From: Sipunculus nudus
Lineage: Eukaryota > Annelida > Sipuncula > Golfingiida > Sipunculidae
Assembly (NCBI GenBank): GCA_026874595.1
Contig: CM049311.1
Location: 20,580,176 to 20,644,175 of the forward strand
Reading direction: 5' to 3'
DNA: 64,000 nt
Below, piece by piece: positions 53,401-63,229 of the stretch. The notes under the pieces were generated by a model, which saw nothing but the letters and a program-made list of their open reading frames with translations, was not told where the DNA came from and did no database searches. Each line of letters opens with the position of its first letter. Positions within the stretch are counted from its first letter, which is position 1. A program made the position numbers and the translations under genes.

Positions 53401-54957
53401 AATTGCACGTACATGCAAAGAAGCATTTTGATGCATACAAGAATCTTTTTGCGTAACCACCATTCAAACGAAACGATCGTTCGGGGAATCTTTCTTTTTC
53501 TGATAAATGCCTGCCCATCCATGTGCAAAAGTCTTTAGTAACATACAGATATTTTGTCCCTATCTTGAGCGTCATATAATAATATATAATAGTGATATAT
53601 TTAATATACGTAATCTGGCAACAAATTTAACCTCTGTAGTTAAAACTTTTTATTCTAGTCTTCATTAAAGCAGCTATGTTGTGATTTATTTTGCTACATG
53701 CAGCTGATTATCTTACCTTCAGGCCAGAGACGGAGTCAGGGTGTGGCCTTTAAGGGGGGTTTTGGGTATTGGGACCTTACTGGGAGCTCCTTTAAGAGAC
53801 CTTGCAAACCCAGGGTGTGGCTATAAATAGACGTGCGGCCATAAAAACAAGATTAACGGTAAAGTCAGGAAGGGTTGCATAAGATAAATATTGAATATTG
53901 TGACTGCATACAGGTATTATTGTTTATATTAATACTGCATATTACTTTTAGCAATGTTGAGGAATTACACAGTCATTACCAAGTCTTACATAACATATGC
54001 TATGCATATATAATGCTGTAGGTATAGTATATGTACTGTTAAGTAGTTTACACCATTGGACATTATCATCTTATAGATATGTATGAATCATATGTGGGCT
54101 TTAAAGCCTCAGTCAAGTTTCCCACTTTTACACTTAATGCATACTAGTTTACTTTTAATTAAATGTTTTATGTTTTATAAAAGAAACCTTTATAAACTTT
54201 TAAGAGGGATTGCGTTTTTTTTTTTATTTTGTAAGTAAATTAATTTCTTTTAACAATTTACCAGTATTTTGACATCTGTGTTATATTTTTTCCAGTTGTC
54301 AAGACCAGACTGCAGACTTTAAGTAAGGCAGAGGGTGAGAGGACCTATAACGGGATCATAGACTGTTTCTAGTAAGTCCATAATTCCAAAACTCAGTTAT
54401 CTATTTTAATTAATGGAATAAATGTAATCAAAATATGTTTGTTTGAGCTCCATGGAACAACTGAACTTTTTGAAATGTTGGACTCTAAAAGTCTCAGAAA
54501 AAGTAAAGATACCACTTAAAAAGGCAACACTGAAAAACAGCAGCCATGGGTGATAGTAGGGTCTGTTTCAATATATTGTGTGTGTGCACAAGTTCATTTA
54601 TACAGTATAACAAAAAGGCTTCTACATATTTAATGTTATGAAGTTTCTCTTCTTCTGTCTTAAATATTTATATTGAATTTAAGATTGGTTGAATCAATTC
54701 GGGATGTGGACATTTTAGTGGTATATACAAGTGATCACTTGAATATTAATTCATATATCTCACAACTCTCCATTATAAGATTTTGATGATATCTATTTAT
54801 TATATTTTTCAGTCGCACATGGCGATACGAGGGAGTGTCAGCGTTCTTCAAGGGAGCCGGTTGTAGGATGCTAGTGATAGCCCCACTCTTTGGTATCGCA
54901 CAGACTGTTTATTATTTAGGTGTAGCCGAATGGCTCATGGGTATCAAACGCAACTAG
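41446..54957 (+). CDS. SLC25A22: Mitochondrial glutamate carrier, complete, 9 coding exons
   Basis: Joining 41446-41462, 42928-43062, 44960-45015, 48625-48715, 50002-50117, 50581-50774, 51723-51825, 54296-54371 and 54813-54957 gives 933 bases: 310 codons plus TAG, with GT-AG at every junction and no frame break. The protein is a three-repeat, six-helix inner-membrane carrier. Px[DE]xx[KR] signatures are PIDLVK (27-32), PMELLK (124-129) and PFDVVK (235-240). The N-terminal [19 protein letters not shown] stretch, TPEKAIKL (79-86), KIQLQDAGR (129-137) and LLRDVTFS (183-190) are typical of SLC25A22/A18, which import glutamate with a proton. R185-D186 fits the amino-acid-carrier contact point. Human paralogues are slightly longer (about 315-323 residues); the difference is mainly the shorter loop after residue 137. 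I cannot separate the A22 from the A18 lineage; a single invertebrate co-orthologue is likely. Introns 2, 3 and 7 carry repeats. Confidence 0.96.
41517..41684. mobile_element. 168 bp MITE in intron 1
   Basis: TACAGTGAAACCCCC opens and GGGCTTCCACTGTA closes in inverted form. It is rich in ACCACC/GGTGGT words, like 38509-38689. Confidence 0.6.
42570..42583 (-). promoter_or_regulatory. CTCF-like motif in intron 1
   Basis: The minus strand reads ACACAAGATGGCGC, 12 of 14 matches to the degenerate CTCF core. Confidence 0.25.
42928..43062 (+). CDS. SLC25A22: Coding exon 2: first carrier signature
   Basis: The acceptor is CTTGTCACAG and the donor GTAAGT. The exon opens with the last base of a Q codon and ends with two bases of M51. 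It encodes transmembrane helix 1 and the PIDLVK motif (residues 27-32), followed by the [13 protein letters not shown] matrix loop typical of invertebrate glutamate carriers. Confidence 0.96.
43195..44714 (+). mobile_element. Helitron-like element copy A (intron 2) with AGGTCA array
   Basis: It starts GTATCCCCAGACAAAGT (43195-43211), followed by a CCGCCGCCG run. AGGTCA-anchored units lie at 43859, 44003, 44206, 44383 and 44529. It closes with the 16/17-matching inverted ACTATGTCTGGGGATAC (44667-44683), the hairpin GGCACCTGCGGTGCC (44687-44701) and CTAG before T (44711-44714). This matches the subterminal-repeat/array/hairpin order of Helentron-associated elements. It shares all landmarks with copy B at 60.1 kb. 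Confidence 0.75.
44960..45015 (+). CDS. SLC25A22: Coding exon 3
   Basis: A 56-base exon between TTCTTAACAG and GTAAGA. It encodes [19 protein letters not shown], the matrix helix and EG-x-GMYRG turn of repeat 1. Its phases join exons 2 and 4 without a frame break. Confidence 0.95.
46421..46434 (-). promoter_or_regulatory. CTCF-like motif, minus strand
   Basis: The minus strand reads CTGGGAGAGGGCGC, matching the AG-(A/G)-(G/T)-GGCGC core of the CTCF motif with several mismatches outside it. It is 65 bases from a near-perfect plus-strand motif. Confidence 0.3.
46500..46513 (+). promoter_or_regulatory. Near-perfect CTCF motif in intron 3
   Basis: CCACCAGGGGGCGC equals the core CTCF consensus known from bilaterian animals. 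It lies in the CpG-richer patch of intron 3. Binding is inferred from sequence only. Confidence 0.5.
48625..48715 (+). CDS. SLC25A22: Coding exon 4
   Basis: A 91-base exon between TTCTTTTCAG and GTAACA. It encodes residues 70-99, including [15 protein letters not shown] and NDFFRHHL, i.e. helix 2 and the start of the loop into repeat 2. The TPEKAIKL block is one of the strongest family identifiers. Confidence 0.95.
48716..50001 (+). other. Intron 4 of the carrier gene
   Basis: No repeat boundary or exon was seen. A patch near 49370-49500 is slightly CpG-richer. The 3' splice site has a poor pyrimidine tract. Confidence 0.8.
50002..50117 (+). CDS. SLC25A22: Coding exon 5: second carrier signature
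   Basis: The acceptor AG is at 50000-50001 in CTTATGAAG, a weak pyrimidine context, chosen because it keeps the frame and joins S100[11 protein letters not shown]. The exon encodes helix 3, TTPMELLK and [10 protein letters not shown]. The donor is GTAGGG. Confidence 0.93.
50118..50580 (+). other. Intron 5 of the carrier gene
   Basis: 463 bases, AT-rich, GTAGGG donor and CCCTACAG acceptor. Confidence 0.85.
50581..50774 (+). CDS. SLC25A22: Coding exon 6
   Basis: The largest coding exon (194 bases), between CTCCCTACAG and GTAAGT. It encodes a Ser/Ala-rich matrix loop (139-161) that is poorly conserved in the family. Then come [15 protein letters not shown] and [20 protein letters not shown], which are the repeat 2 matrix helix and helix 4. 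The RD pair at 185-186 lies here. Confidence 0.96.
50775..51722 (+). other. Intron 6 of the carrier gene
   Basis: 948 bases, AT-rich, GTAAGT donor and a long T-rich tract before CCCAG. Nothing else was recognised. Confidence 0.85.
51723..51825 (+). CDS. SLC25A22: Coding exon 7: start of third carrier repeat
   Basis: A 103-base exon between TTTTTTTCCCAG and GTAAGC. It encodes [20 protein letters not shown], then [14 protein letters not shown], i.e. helix 5 and the start of the third signature. That signature is completed as PFDVVK by exon 8. Confidence 0.95.
51826..54295 (+). other. Intron 7 of the carrier gene, mostly a candidate insertion
   Basis: About 2 kb of this intron (51859-53855) has a higher CpG content and related inverted ends. 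The remainder is AT-rich. Confidence 0.7.
51859..53855. mobile_element. Candidate 2 kb TIR element in intron 7
   Basis: AATCCTGTTTTTATCGCCGC at the left resembles the inverted right end ...GCGGCCATAAAAACAAGATT. Subterminal words TGCGGCCATAAATAGATG and TGTGGCTATAAATAGACG occur near opposite ends in direct orientation. There is no coding capacity and no clear target duplication. Confidence 0.4.
54296..54371 (+). CDS. SLC25A22: Coding exon 8
   Basis: A 76-base exon between TATTTTTTCCAG and GTAAGT. It encodes [20 protein letters not shown] followed by IIDCF. It completes the third carrier signature and the matrix loop of repeat 3. Confidence 0.95.
54372..54812 (+). other. Intron 8 of the carrier gene
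   Basis: 441 bases, AT-rich, GTAAGT donor and TTTTTCAG acceptor; no other feature. Confidence 0.85.
54813..54957 (+). CDS. SLC25A22: Coding exon 9 and stop codon
   Basis: The acceptor is TATTTTTCAG and the exon ends in TAG at 54955-54957. It encodes [20 protein letters not shown] and [16 protein letters not shown], which are the last matrix helix and helix 6. The C-terminal tail MGIKRN is shorter than in vertebrates. Confidence 0.96.
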
Positions 54958-56020
54958 TTCCAAGAACTGGTAGTATATTATAAAAACATTAGTAGTATTA
55001 GCTCTCATGGAGTTCTACTTCTAGGAAGTTACCATTCACTCAAAACAAGTTGATGCTTGTGACTCCAGTGAATTGAAAGGTTCTGTTCATATCTTAGGAG
55101 GAAGATGCCTTGATGATTTATATTTTTCTTTCTTGCTCATCCACAGGATAATTGGTACATTTGCAAGTGATCTGCACAAGGTTGCTGGTCCCCATTATCC
55201 ATTTATCACCCAAGACCGCCAACCCTGCTTTGTATTACAATGTGAAAGATATTCCCAGGAAAAAATACTAGCCTGATTTCAGGAATACGCTGTAAAACAG
55301 TTGCCCTGTCACAGTTTTATCTTGTCTTAAACAAGACAAGCTGTGCCTAAATCAAGTCTAAAACTTTTTTTAAAGTTAATTATAAGTCATATATATTATT
55401 AATTGTTCATTACTGGAGGATCAATGCATTGAATGAAATACTAACAATAGAAACAAAACACAGGTGCCCGCTCCAGAAATTGGTAATTGTGTCATGTTAC
55501 AGTTGTCAGCCATAATTTCTTTATCAGCTGGAAAACATTAAAAAAGCTTATAACCCTGCCAATGCCAAAATCCTTGTCCATATCCAGTCAATCCTATGTC
55601 CTTTCCCCCCCCCCCCCCACCCCCAAAAAAAAAAAAATTGGAAAATTATTCCTTTCCCTGTAACCCACTCACAGATTTAGAATTCGCTGAAAATTTTTGA
55701 AAATGATGGAACTCAAAAACCACCCTGACTGCAAATGCTCAAACGTACATACATAAGTAGGTATATATATAAATATATAAACCACCTGGACAACATATAT
55801 ATATATATATATATAAATATATATATATGATAAAAATAATATGTGCAGTCCAATGTTGGTGTATAGGATAAAAAAATATTTGGCGCAGTGACCTCATTAT
55901 TGGTATATATATATATATCTTTGACACTATTCAGTGAGTCCACCTATATCATTTAGTAAAAATATGGTTGTGTATGTGTCCTTTATTATTAATTCAATAA
56001 ACACAAGTGGTTATTATAAC
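54958..56020 (+). other. Probable 3' UTR with AATAAA
   Basis: Non-coding sequence follows the carrier stop codon. The first canonical AATAAA is at 55996-56001, so cleavage is expected roughly 10-30 bases later. Within it are a C-run near 55605, an A-run near 55626 and broken (TA)n tracts at 55760-55920. A later AATAAA at 59652 could serve a longer transcript, but nothing else supports that. Confidence 0.5.
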
Positions 56021-56566
56021 CATAGACTCAATTTTGGATGTGTTGTCAAGTTTTTTGTTCTGTGAAGTGGACCACTTACACTTTTAACATCATAATCCTG
56101 ATATCTTGGAGATATCAGGGAGAAAAGACACCTAGTCATGTCAGAATGATCAAACCCAGTATGTCTCTGCATTGGTTATTTATTAAAAAGCATAGTCATT
56201 AATATCATTTACATATATAATTTATTGTATCACTGTATGATACAAAAAAATCAGTCCATGCAAATGAATACAGACTTGTCACCCTTAAACCCAGGTGTGT
56301 TATCTAATCCAAGATAGCAGGTAGAATTATTGTCAATGTTGTACCGGTAGTATATACAGTACAGGTAATACAGCGGTTTATCACTCAGACTTGCATGTAA
56401 AATTTGATATTATGAATATATGTTCAGTATTTCTTCCACTATTTGATGAACCTTTGTAGTTCATCTAAACTTACTTAATTCATTTAATGAGATAGAATAA
56501 TTCCATTTCATGGAATTTGACAATATTTAATATAGGATCATATAAATTTGATCAATATGGTCTTAA

Positions 56567-56580
56567 GCGCCATCTGGTGT
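56567..56580 (-). promoter_or_regulatory. CTCF-like motif downstream of the carrier gene
   Basis: The minus strand reads ACACCAGATGGCGC, 13 of 14 matches to the degenerate core. Confidence 0.35.
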
Positions 56581-59059
56581 TAATTCTATGAATTAACTTT
56601 TGATGTGTACAAGTTCCTGTAAATAATAACTGAATCTTGGTGATTGTTTCAGTAACATGTTTTCCTAGTTTTACCTCATCTTTATGTCATCATTTTAGTT
56701 TCTGGCAGGAATCCTATGTGGTGCATATTTTAATGCAGGTCACTGGTCTTCTACAAGATTAATAGATTGTGTTCTGGCATCCCGTCTGTAGTTCTGTAAT
56801 GAATAGTAGGATATTGGCAAAATGAAGTGAAAGTCATCAGATTGTCCTCAAAATGTGCTGTTTTATATTTTGCACATGCTCAACCAGAAAACTGTATGAT
56901 GAGGATGCTTAGGCCAGATTTAAAAAGAAATGGTTTATGAGCTTTTTAGGAGCTTAGGCTAGGAGGATGGGGAAATGTTTAGTCAGTGTTTGAACTGTCA
57001 AGCAATTGTGTTATATATGTAATCCCCATGCTACCAAGTCATAAATAAGAGAATACATCAATAATAACTATAAAGCAAGAGAAGTCTTAAAGCTCGGCTG
57101 AAATCTCCTGCAAGCAATAGTAAAAACTGTGATGGAGCAGACATGTATGGCTTCAGATCTGTAGACTTGTACCTTGTTTATTTTATGTATACTTGTAAAA
57201 TACATGTAATCATTACCATGATCTGGAATAGAGCAGGGAACCAGCCTAAGTACATCTTTTCTGACTGCTGTAAAAATCATGCAGGACCCAACTATGAAGT
57301 CATTTTTCATCTCATATATGTTTCTGAAATTGGTTAATTTAAATGAGGCAGGTGAAAACATTTGTTAAAATTTCAATTTTTCAGTTAACAATGAGAGTCA
57401 GAGGGTAGACGTAGATGTCTGCATGGCTTAAAATGGTTTCTGTGATATGATGTTAGAGATTATTTATTTCAAGCAAATACCAACCTGTATCAACATGTGA
57501 GGCTTGGATCAAGTGTTCCTTTTATATATTAACCTACTGCTTCAACCGTTGGGAATGTAACAAGTGAAGGAATTATCTTGTATATATGAGGTGCATATAA
57601 GGTAAGATGCTTTGATATAGATCAGATTATTGAAGTAACTACTAACCTAGGAATTGATCTTTGCATATGTTTTCATCTTCATACATGTCTCCAATGCTTG
57701 TAGCACAAGTTATATATTCCTGGACATTCCTGGTTAGCCTTTCAACATATAAGTGTCAGTGAGTTTGCTGAGTAGCTTATAAAGCATTGTTAATAACACT
57801 AACTGTGGGCTGTGTTTACTTGCACCAAGATATTGTGAGGGATCGGTATAGACATGTTGCAGGACAAGGAATATTTCAAAATTTGGTCTAAGGTAGCACC
57901 TATAATGTGCTACAAAAAAAATCCACCAGTTTTGAGAATGTTTAGTGACTTATTAAATTCTGTTGGACGTAGTGGTCATTTCAGGTTACCACATCACATT
58001 TGGTAGCAGTGACCAGAATCATTTAATAATCACTGGTTTGACTAAGATTTTAAATTCAGATGAATTTTTGTGTCATTCAGGTAATGCATTTATTTCAAGG
58101 TTGAGTAAATAAAAAGAGGGATTCTGATAGTCTTAAGGGTTTGTAATATATGTAATATTTACTGTCTTGGACTAAAGCCCTTGATGTACATAAAACATTG
58201 GCATAAGTGGGGTAAGAGCATGCTTGGTTTTATAGGTATCCTCATTATCCTGATATTCAATGTTGGTATATTACAGGTTTTATACCTTTGTCTATTTGCA
58301 TAATATCAGAATTTATCCATTTTTGTGGGTTTATACAGGGATCTTATGTATATCTCATGGTACTATGTACTGATATTGATGGGGTTAAAACATTGATACA
58401 GGGTGTAAAAATAGAGATGACACATCCTGCCAGTTTCTCATTAGTAGGGCTCGCTCAGCTTATGAATATCTTGGTACTGGAATCAGTGCAAGATGATGGC
58501 TAATTACTGGTTGCTTTGTCAGGAAAAAAATATGTTAATACATATGCAACTTTTAATAAGTATTACAGTGTTAAACCTAAGTTCAGGAATATTTCTTAAT
58601 CAGTATTTCATGGAGGGTCTTTGTGTGTCATGTTTAGCTTGCACATATTAAAGAATCAAAATTTTAAATTCTTGCTGTACTTATATAAACATTTTATCAG
58701 AAATGAAAAAAAACAAACTTAAATAGGGGTTATCTGTATGGTAATTTTTAGCAATGGCCAGTCCAAGTCTCCAGTGATGTTATCATAGTTAAAATTATAG
58801 AATAAAACACAAGGTACATAGAAGCACACACTGCACTTAACTTGAATTAATGCCAACGCTGAGTTGCCAGAGAATTAAAGGCCACTGTAGGATTGATCAA
58901 TTAGAAGTTTATAATCATACAGAATTTCAAAAAAAGGTAGTCAGGGGTTTTATTTTTGAGGAACTCAAGTCAATATAGCAAAGATAGATGAAGGCATAAA
59001 AATGGTGCAAACTGCAGGAGTCTGCTTTTGTTCAGAGGGGACTGCAGACTGTGGCTCTG

Positions 59060-59073
59060 CTGCCATCTGGTGA
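59060..59073 (-). promoter_or_regulatory. CTCF-like motif
   Basis: The minus strand reads TCACCAGATGGCAG, 13 of 14 matches to the degenerate core. Confidence 0.35.
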
Positions 59074-59951
59074 GTGAAGTGTGAACTACAATTTAATATT
59101 GTTTTATCCGTATGATTTTTATTCATAACCGTCTTCAAGGAAGAGATTGTTGATACTCTACCTTGTGTAAAATTTTCAAGTGGAAATATGTTGTAGATTT
59201 GAGTTATGGGCCTGGACAGATACAGAAGCATAACCCTGATCCTACCTCTAAAGGGGCGAGGGTAATTGATGGACAAGTCAGGGTGCAAGGTATACACTAT
59301 GCTTTAGCCATGAAATAATTATTCATGAAACGACAACATTGGCTCTCTTTGAGATAAGTCCCTTTTAGTGTTGTAATAAGAAATGGTTGTCTCAAAGTTT
59401 TGTTTGTCAGAGAAGATGAAAAAGAGTTATGTTATCAAGATTTAACATCAAACACCATATTAAGGGTTTATGTACAAATGCTTGCTGTATCTTACCATCA
59501 GGAAGCCGGTGAATTATTACGGTAGTGGTGTTTGAAATCTGTATATATGTCAGCAAAACCATTTCCTGAAGGGTAGATTTGTCGAGGTTCATGTTGTTAT
59601 GGCATAAGAAAGATGGAAGGTGATAGAATCAGCAGTCTTATGCTATGTGTAAATAAAGTTGTCACTATTTAATAGTCTTGATTCTTTCGTTTCACCCTTG
59701 CATTGAAAATGTTTAGTTTCTTTTCTCTTTTCCATATCAGAATATCCCATACTATTTTGGAACACAAGAGAGATCATGTCCTAATATAATCAACTAATAT
59801 AACTGGACTGCACTTAAAATCATCTGCCTTGCAAAACCCAATCAGCCAGGTGCTACATCATACAAAGGGACAAATTCTTTTTTATCCTCTGACACTGTTT
59901 GCCACTTATTAACTGTTGAAAATAGCAGTGGGAGTCGGTTCCTTTTTCATG

Positions 59952-59989
59952 ATCGATCATCGGTTTGGGCAAACCGATCGATGATCGAT
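59952..59989. repeat. ATCGAT-rich palindrome
   Basis: ATCGATCATCGGTTT and AAACCGATCGATGATCGAT pair around a GGGC loop, giving a stem of about 15 bp with a small bulge. It lies about 80 bases before copy B of the array element. Confidence 0.7.
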
Positions 59990-60069
59990 TATTAATCGGT
60001 TCAGACAAATACAAAGAAATTATCTGTGAAACTGTACTCTCTTAACCCAGCCCGCATGTCTTAGTAATT

Positions 60070-62976
60070 GTATCCCCAGACAAAGTCGGGGGATAATATG
60101 TTTTCATACCGGTCCCGCCGCCGCCGCATATAAATCTTGTTGGTGCGATAACCCAAAAAATATTTCACGGAACTTTATCAAACTTGGTATATGTATAGAT
60201 ATGGGTAAGAGGACGACGCCTATATAAAATGAGGTCATGACCTTTACTAGGAGAGTGTCCCTGACCTTGAATAGGTCCAATTTTGGGGAAAATCACAAAA
60301 ATTCTTTAATATCTCAAGAAATCTTGCATGGATTTATCCCAAAATCAAGTTGATGGAAGATCATGGATAGGGTTGTCATGTTCCAGAAAATGGTGGCGCC
60401 ACCTATTATTCTTTACTTGTTTTCATGCCGTTTAATACCCCCAAAATTGCCACCTTACAGTACTGTGAGCATTATAAGTCAAAAACTAATGGACAGATTT
60501 CTTTTATATTATGCATATACATAGGTATGGGTTATTGGATGATGTTTATTTAAATTGGGGTCATGACCTTTCCTATGATAGTGGCCTTGACCTTGAATAT
60601 TGCCATATATGGTGAAAATCACACACCTCTTATGATATCTCCAGTGTTGATAGCCATATGGATTTCAAACATGACTTATGTATGGCCCACCACTAAAGTA
60701 AGAACCCTATAGGTTCTAGGGTCATGAGGTCAAAGGTCAAGGTCACTGGACTGGCATTTTAAAAGATACTGTGGATGCATTTTAAGCCAAACTTTCATCC
60801 CAGGTCTTCCATCTTGAATATATAGCTCACTTGCCAATAGTGGATGATCCATATAAATTTTGGGGTCACTAGGTCAAAGGTCAAGGCCACAGGAGTTTTC
60901 TGTCCAAAAATTAGTTTCTGGATGATAATTCCTGCTTTTATTGATGTATGGATTTCAAATTTGACTTATATATGTCCCATTGGAAAAGCAAGACCCAAAT
61001 TGATTTTGGGGTCATGAGGTCAAAGGTCAAGGTCACAGGACACATCTTTAAAAAGATTGTGGATGCATTTTCAGCCAAACATTTCATCTCAGACCTTTCA
61101 TCTTGCACATATAAGTCATCTGCCAATAGAGGAAGACCCCTATCAGTTTTGAGGTCACAAGGTCAAAGGTGAAGGTCACAGGAGCCATCTGTCCAAAAAT
61201 TAGTTTCTGGATGATAATTCCTGCTTTTATTGATGTATGGATTTCAAACTTGACTTGTATATGTCCCATTGGAAAAGCAAGACCCAAATTGATTTTGGGG
61301 TCATGAGGTCAAAGGTCAAGGTCACAGGACACATCTTTCAAAAGATGTGGATGCATTTTAAGCCAAACTTTCATCCCAGGTCTTCCATCTTGAATATATA
61401 GCTCACTTGCCAATAGTGGATAATCCATATAAATTTTGGGGTCACAAGGTCAAAGGTCAAGGCCACAGGAGCTATCTGTCCAAAAATTGGTTTCTGGATG
61501 ATAATTCCTTCTTTTATTGATGTATGGATTTCATACTTGACTTGTATTTGACCCATTGGAAAAGCAAGACCCGAATTGATTTTGGGGTCATGAGGTCAAA
61601 GGTCAAGGTCACAGGAAACCTCTTTAAAAAGGTTGTGGATGCAATTTCAGCCAAATAATTCATCTCAGATCTTTCATCTTGCACATATAGTTCACCTACT
61701 AAGAGTGGAAGACCCCTATCAATTTTGAGGTCACAAGGTCAAAGGTGAAGGTCACAGGAGCCATCTGTCCAAAAATTGGTTTCTGGATGATAATTCCTTT
61801 TTTTATTGATGTATGGATTTCAAACTTGACTTGTATATGTCCCATTGGAAAAGCAAGACCTGAATTGATTTTGGGGTCATGAGGTCAAAGGTCAGGGTCA
61901 CAGGACACATCTTTAAAAAGATGTGGATGCATTTTCAGCCACACATTTCATCTCAGATCTTTCATCTTGCACATATAGCTCACCTGCCAAGAGAGGAAGA
62001 ACCCTATCAATTTTCAGGTCACAAGGTCAAAGGTGAAGGTCACAGGAGCCATCTGTCCAAAAATTAGTTTCTGGATGATAATTCCTTCTTTTATTGATGT
62101 ATGGATTTCAAACTTGACTTGTATTTGACCCATTGGAAAAGCAAGACCCGAATTGATTTTGGGGTCATTAGGTCAAAGGTCAAGGTCACAGGACACATCT
62201 TTATAAAGATTGTGGATGCATTTTCAGCCAAACAATTCATCTCAGATCTTTCATCTTGCACATATAGTTCACCTGCCAAGAGTGAAAAACCCCTATCAAT
62301 TTTGAGGTCGCAAGGTCAAAGGTGAAGGTCACAGGAGCCATCTGTCCAAAAATTAGTTTCTGGATGATAATTCCTGTTTTCATTGATGTATGGTTTTCAA
62401 ACTACCTTGTATATGTCCCATTGGAAAAGCAAGACCAAAATTAATTTTGGGGTCATGAGGTCAAAGGTCAAGATCACAGGACACATCTTTAAAAAGATGT
62501 GGATGAATTAGATGTGGATGAATTTTCAGCCAAACATTTCATCTCAGATCTTCCATCTTGCACATATAGTTCTCCTGTCAAGAGAGGAAGAAAACTATCA
62601 ATTTAAGGTCACAAGGTCAAAGGTGAAGGTCACAGGAGCCACCTGTAAAAAAAATTAGTTTCTGGATGATCATTCCTGCTTTATTGATGTATAGATTTCA
62701 AACTTGACTTGCATATGTCCCATTTGAAAAGCAAGACCCAAATTGATTTTGGGGTCATGAGGTCAAAGATCAAGGTCACAGGACACATCTTTAAAAAGGT
62801 CAAGGTCACAGGACCAACATCTTCAACAAGATTGTGGATTGTTAGAATGAAGAAACAATAAATATGCCAAGTGTCAGTATATGCTGCTAAAAATGGGGGT
62901 CTGTTCTTAAAGGGGGGGGGGGGGCCTACTATGTCTGGGGATACTCTGGCCCCATGCGGTGCCAAGAAATGTCTAG
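60070..62976 (+). mobile_element. Helitron-like element copy B with 15-unit AGGTCA array
   Basis: GTATCCCCAGACAAAGT (60070-60086) is followed by a CCGCCGCCG run. AGGTCA-anchored units begin at 60727, 60871, 61017, 61160, 61306, 61447, 61593, 61736, 61882, 62024, 62170, 62313, 62458, 62614 and 62760. Spacing mostly alternates near 146 and 143, so the array is built of ~289 bp dimers. It closes with inverted ACTATGTCTGGGGATAC (62928-62944), an imperfect hairpin (62948-62963) and CTAG before T (62973-62976). Open frames on both strands here are translations of the repeat. Confidence 0.8.
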
Positions 62977-63229
62977 TTCTACCTGACGAAAAGAAGTTTT
63001 GCCTTTTTTATATTTTCCTTTTATCACTAAGATATGCTATTCAAAGTTTCATTTGAATTAATTATAGTAATCAAGAATTAAATCACAGTCCAGGACATCT
63101 ACTTGCTGGCCCTCATGAATACTCGCGTGTATCATTTTAACTTCACTAGCAGGACTTTCATTTTATAACAATTATGATGAATGCCGACAGGCCTGCCAGA
63201 AAAATTACAGGCCCATATAAATTTTGGTA
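62977..63229. other. AT-rich DNA between copy B and the CpG-richer stretch
   Basis: No feature recognised. Confidence 0.5.

Larger units (their letters stand above)
56021..60069. other. Intergenic DNA downstream of the carrier gene
   Basis: No supported exon. It contains an AATAAA at 59652 and a strong palindrome at 59952-59989. Short open frames near 57068, 58288 and 58965 resemble nothing known. Confidence 0.45.

Noticed and set aside
60938-62325. Frames repeating ...[15 protein letters not shown]...
   Set aside because: They are translations of the AGGTCA-bearing array. Similar peptides at 24517-24846 arise from the same monomer family.
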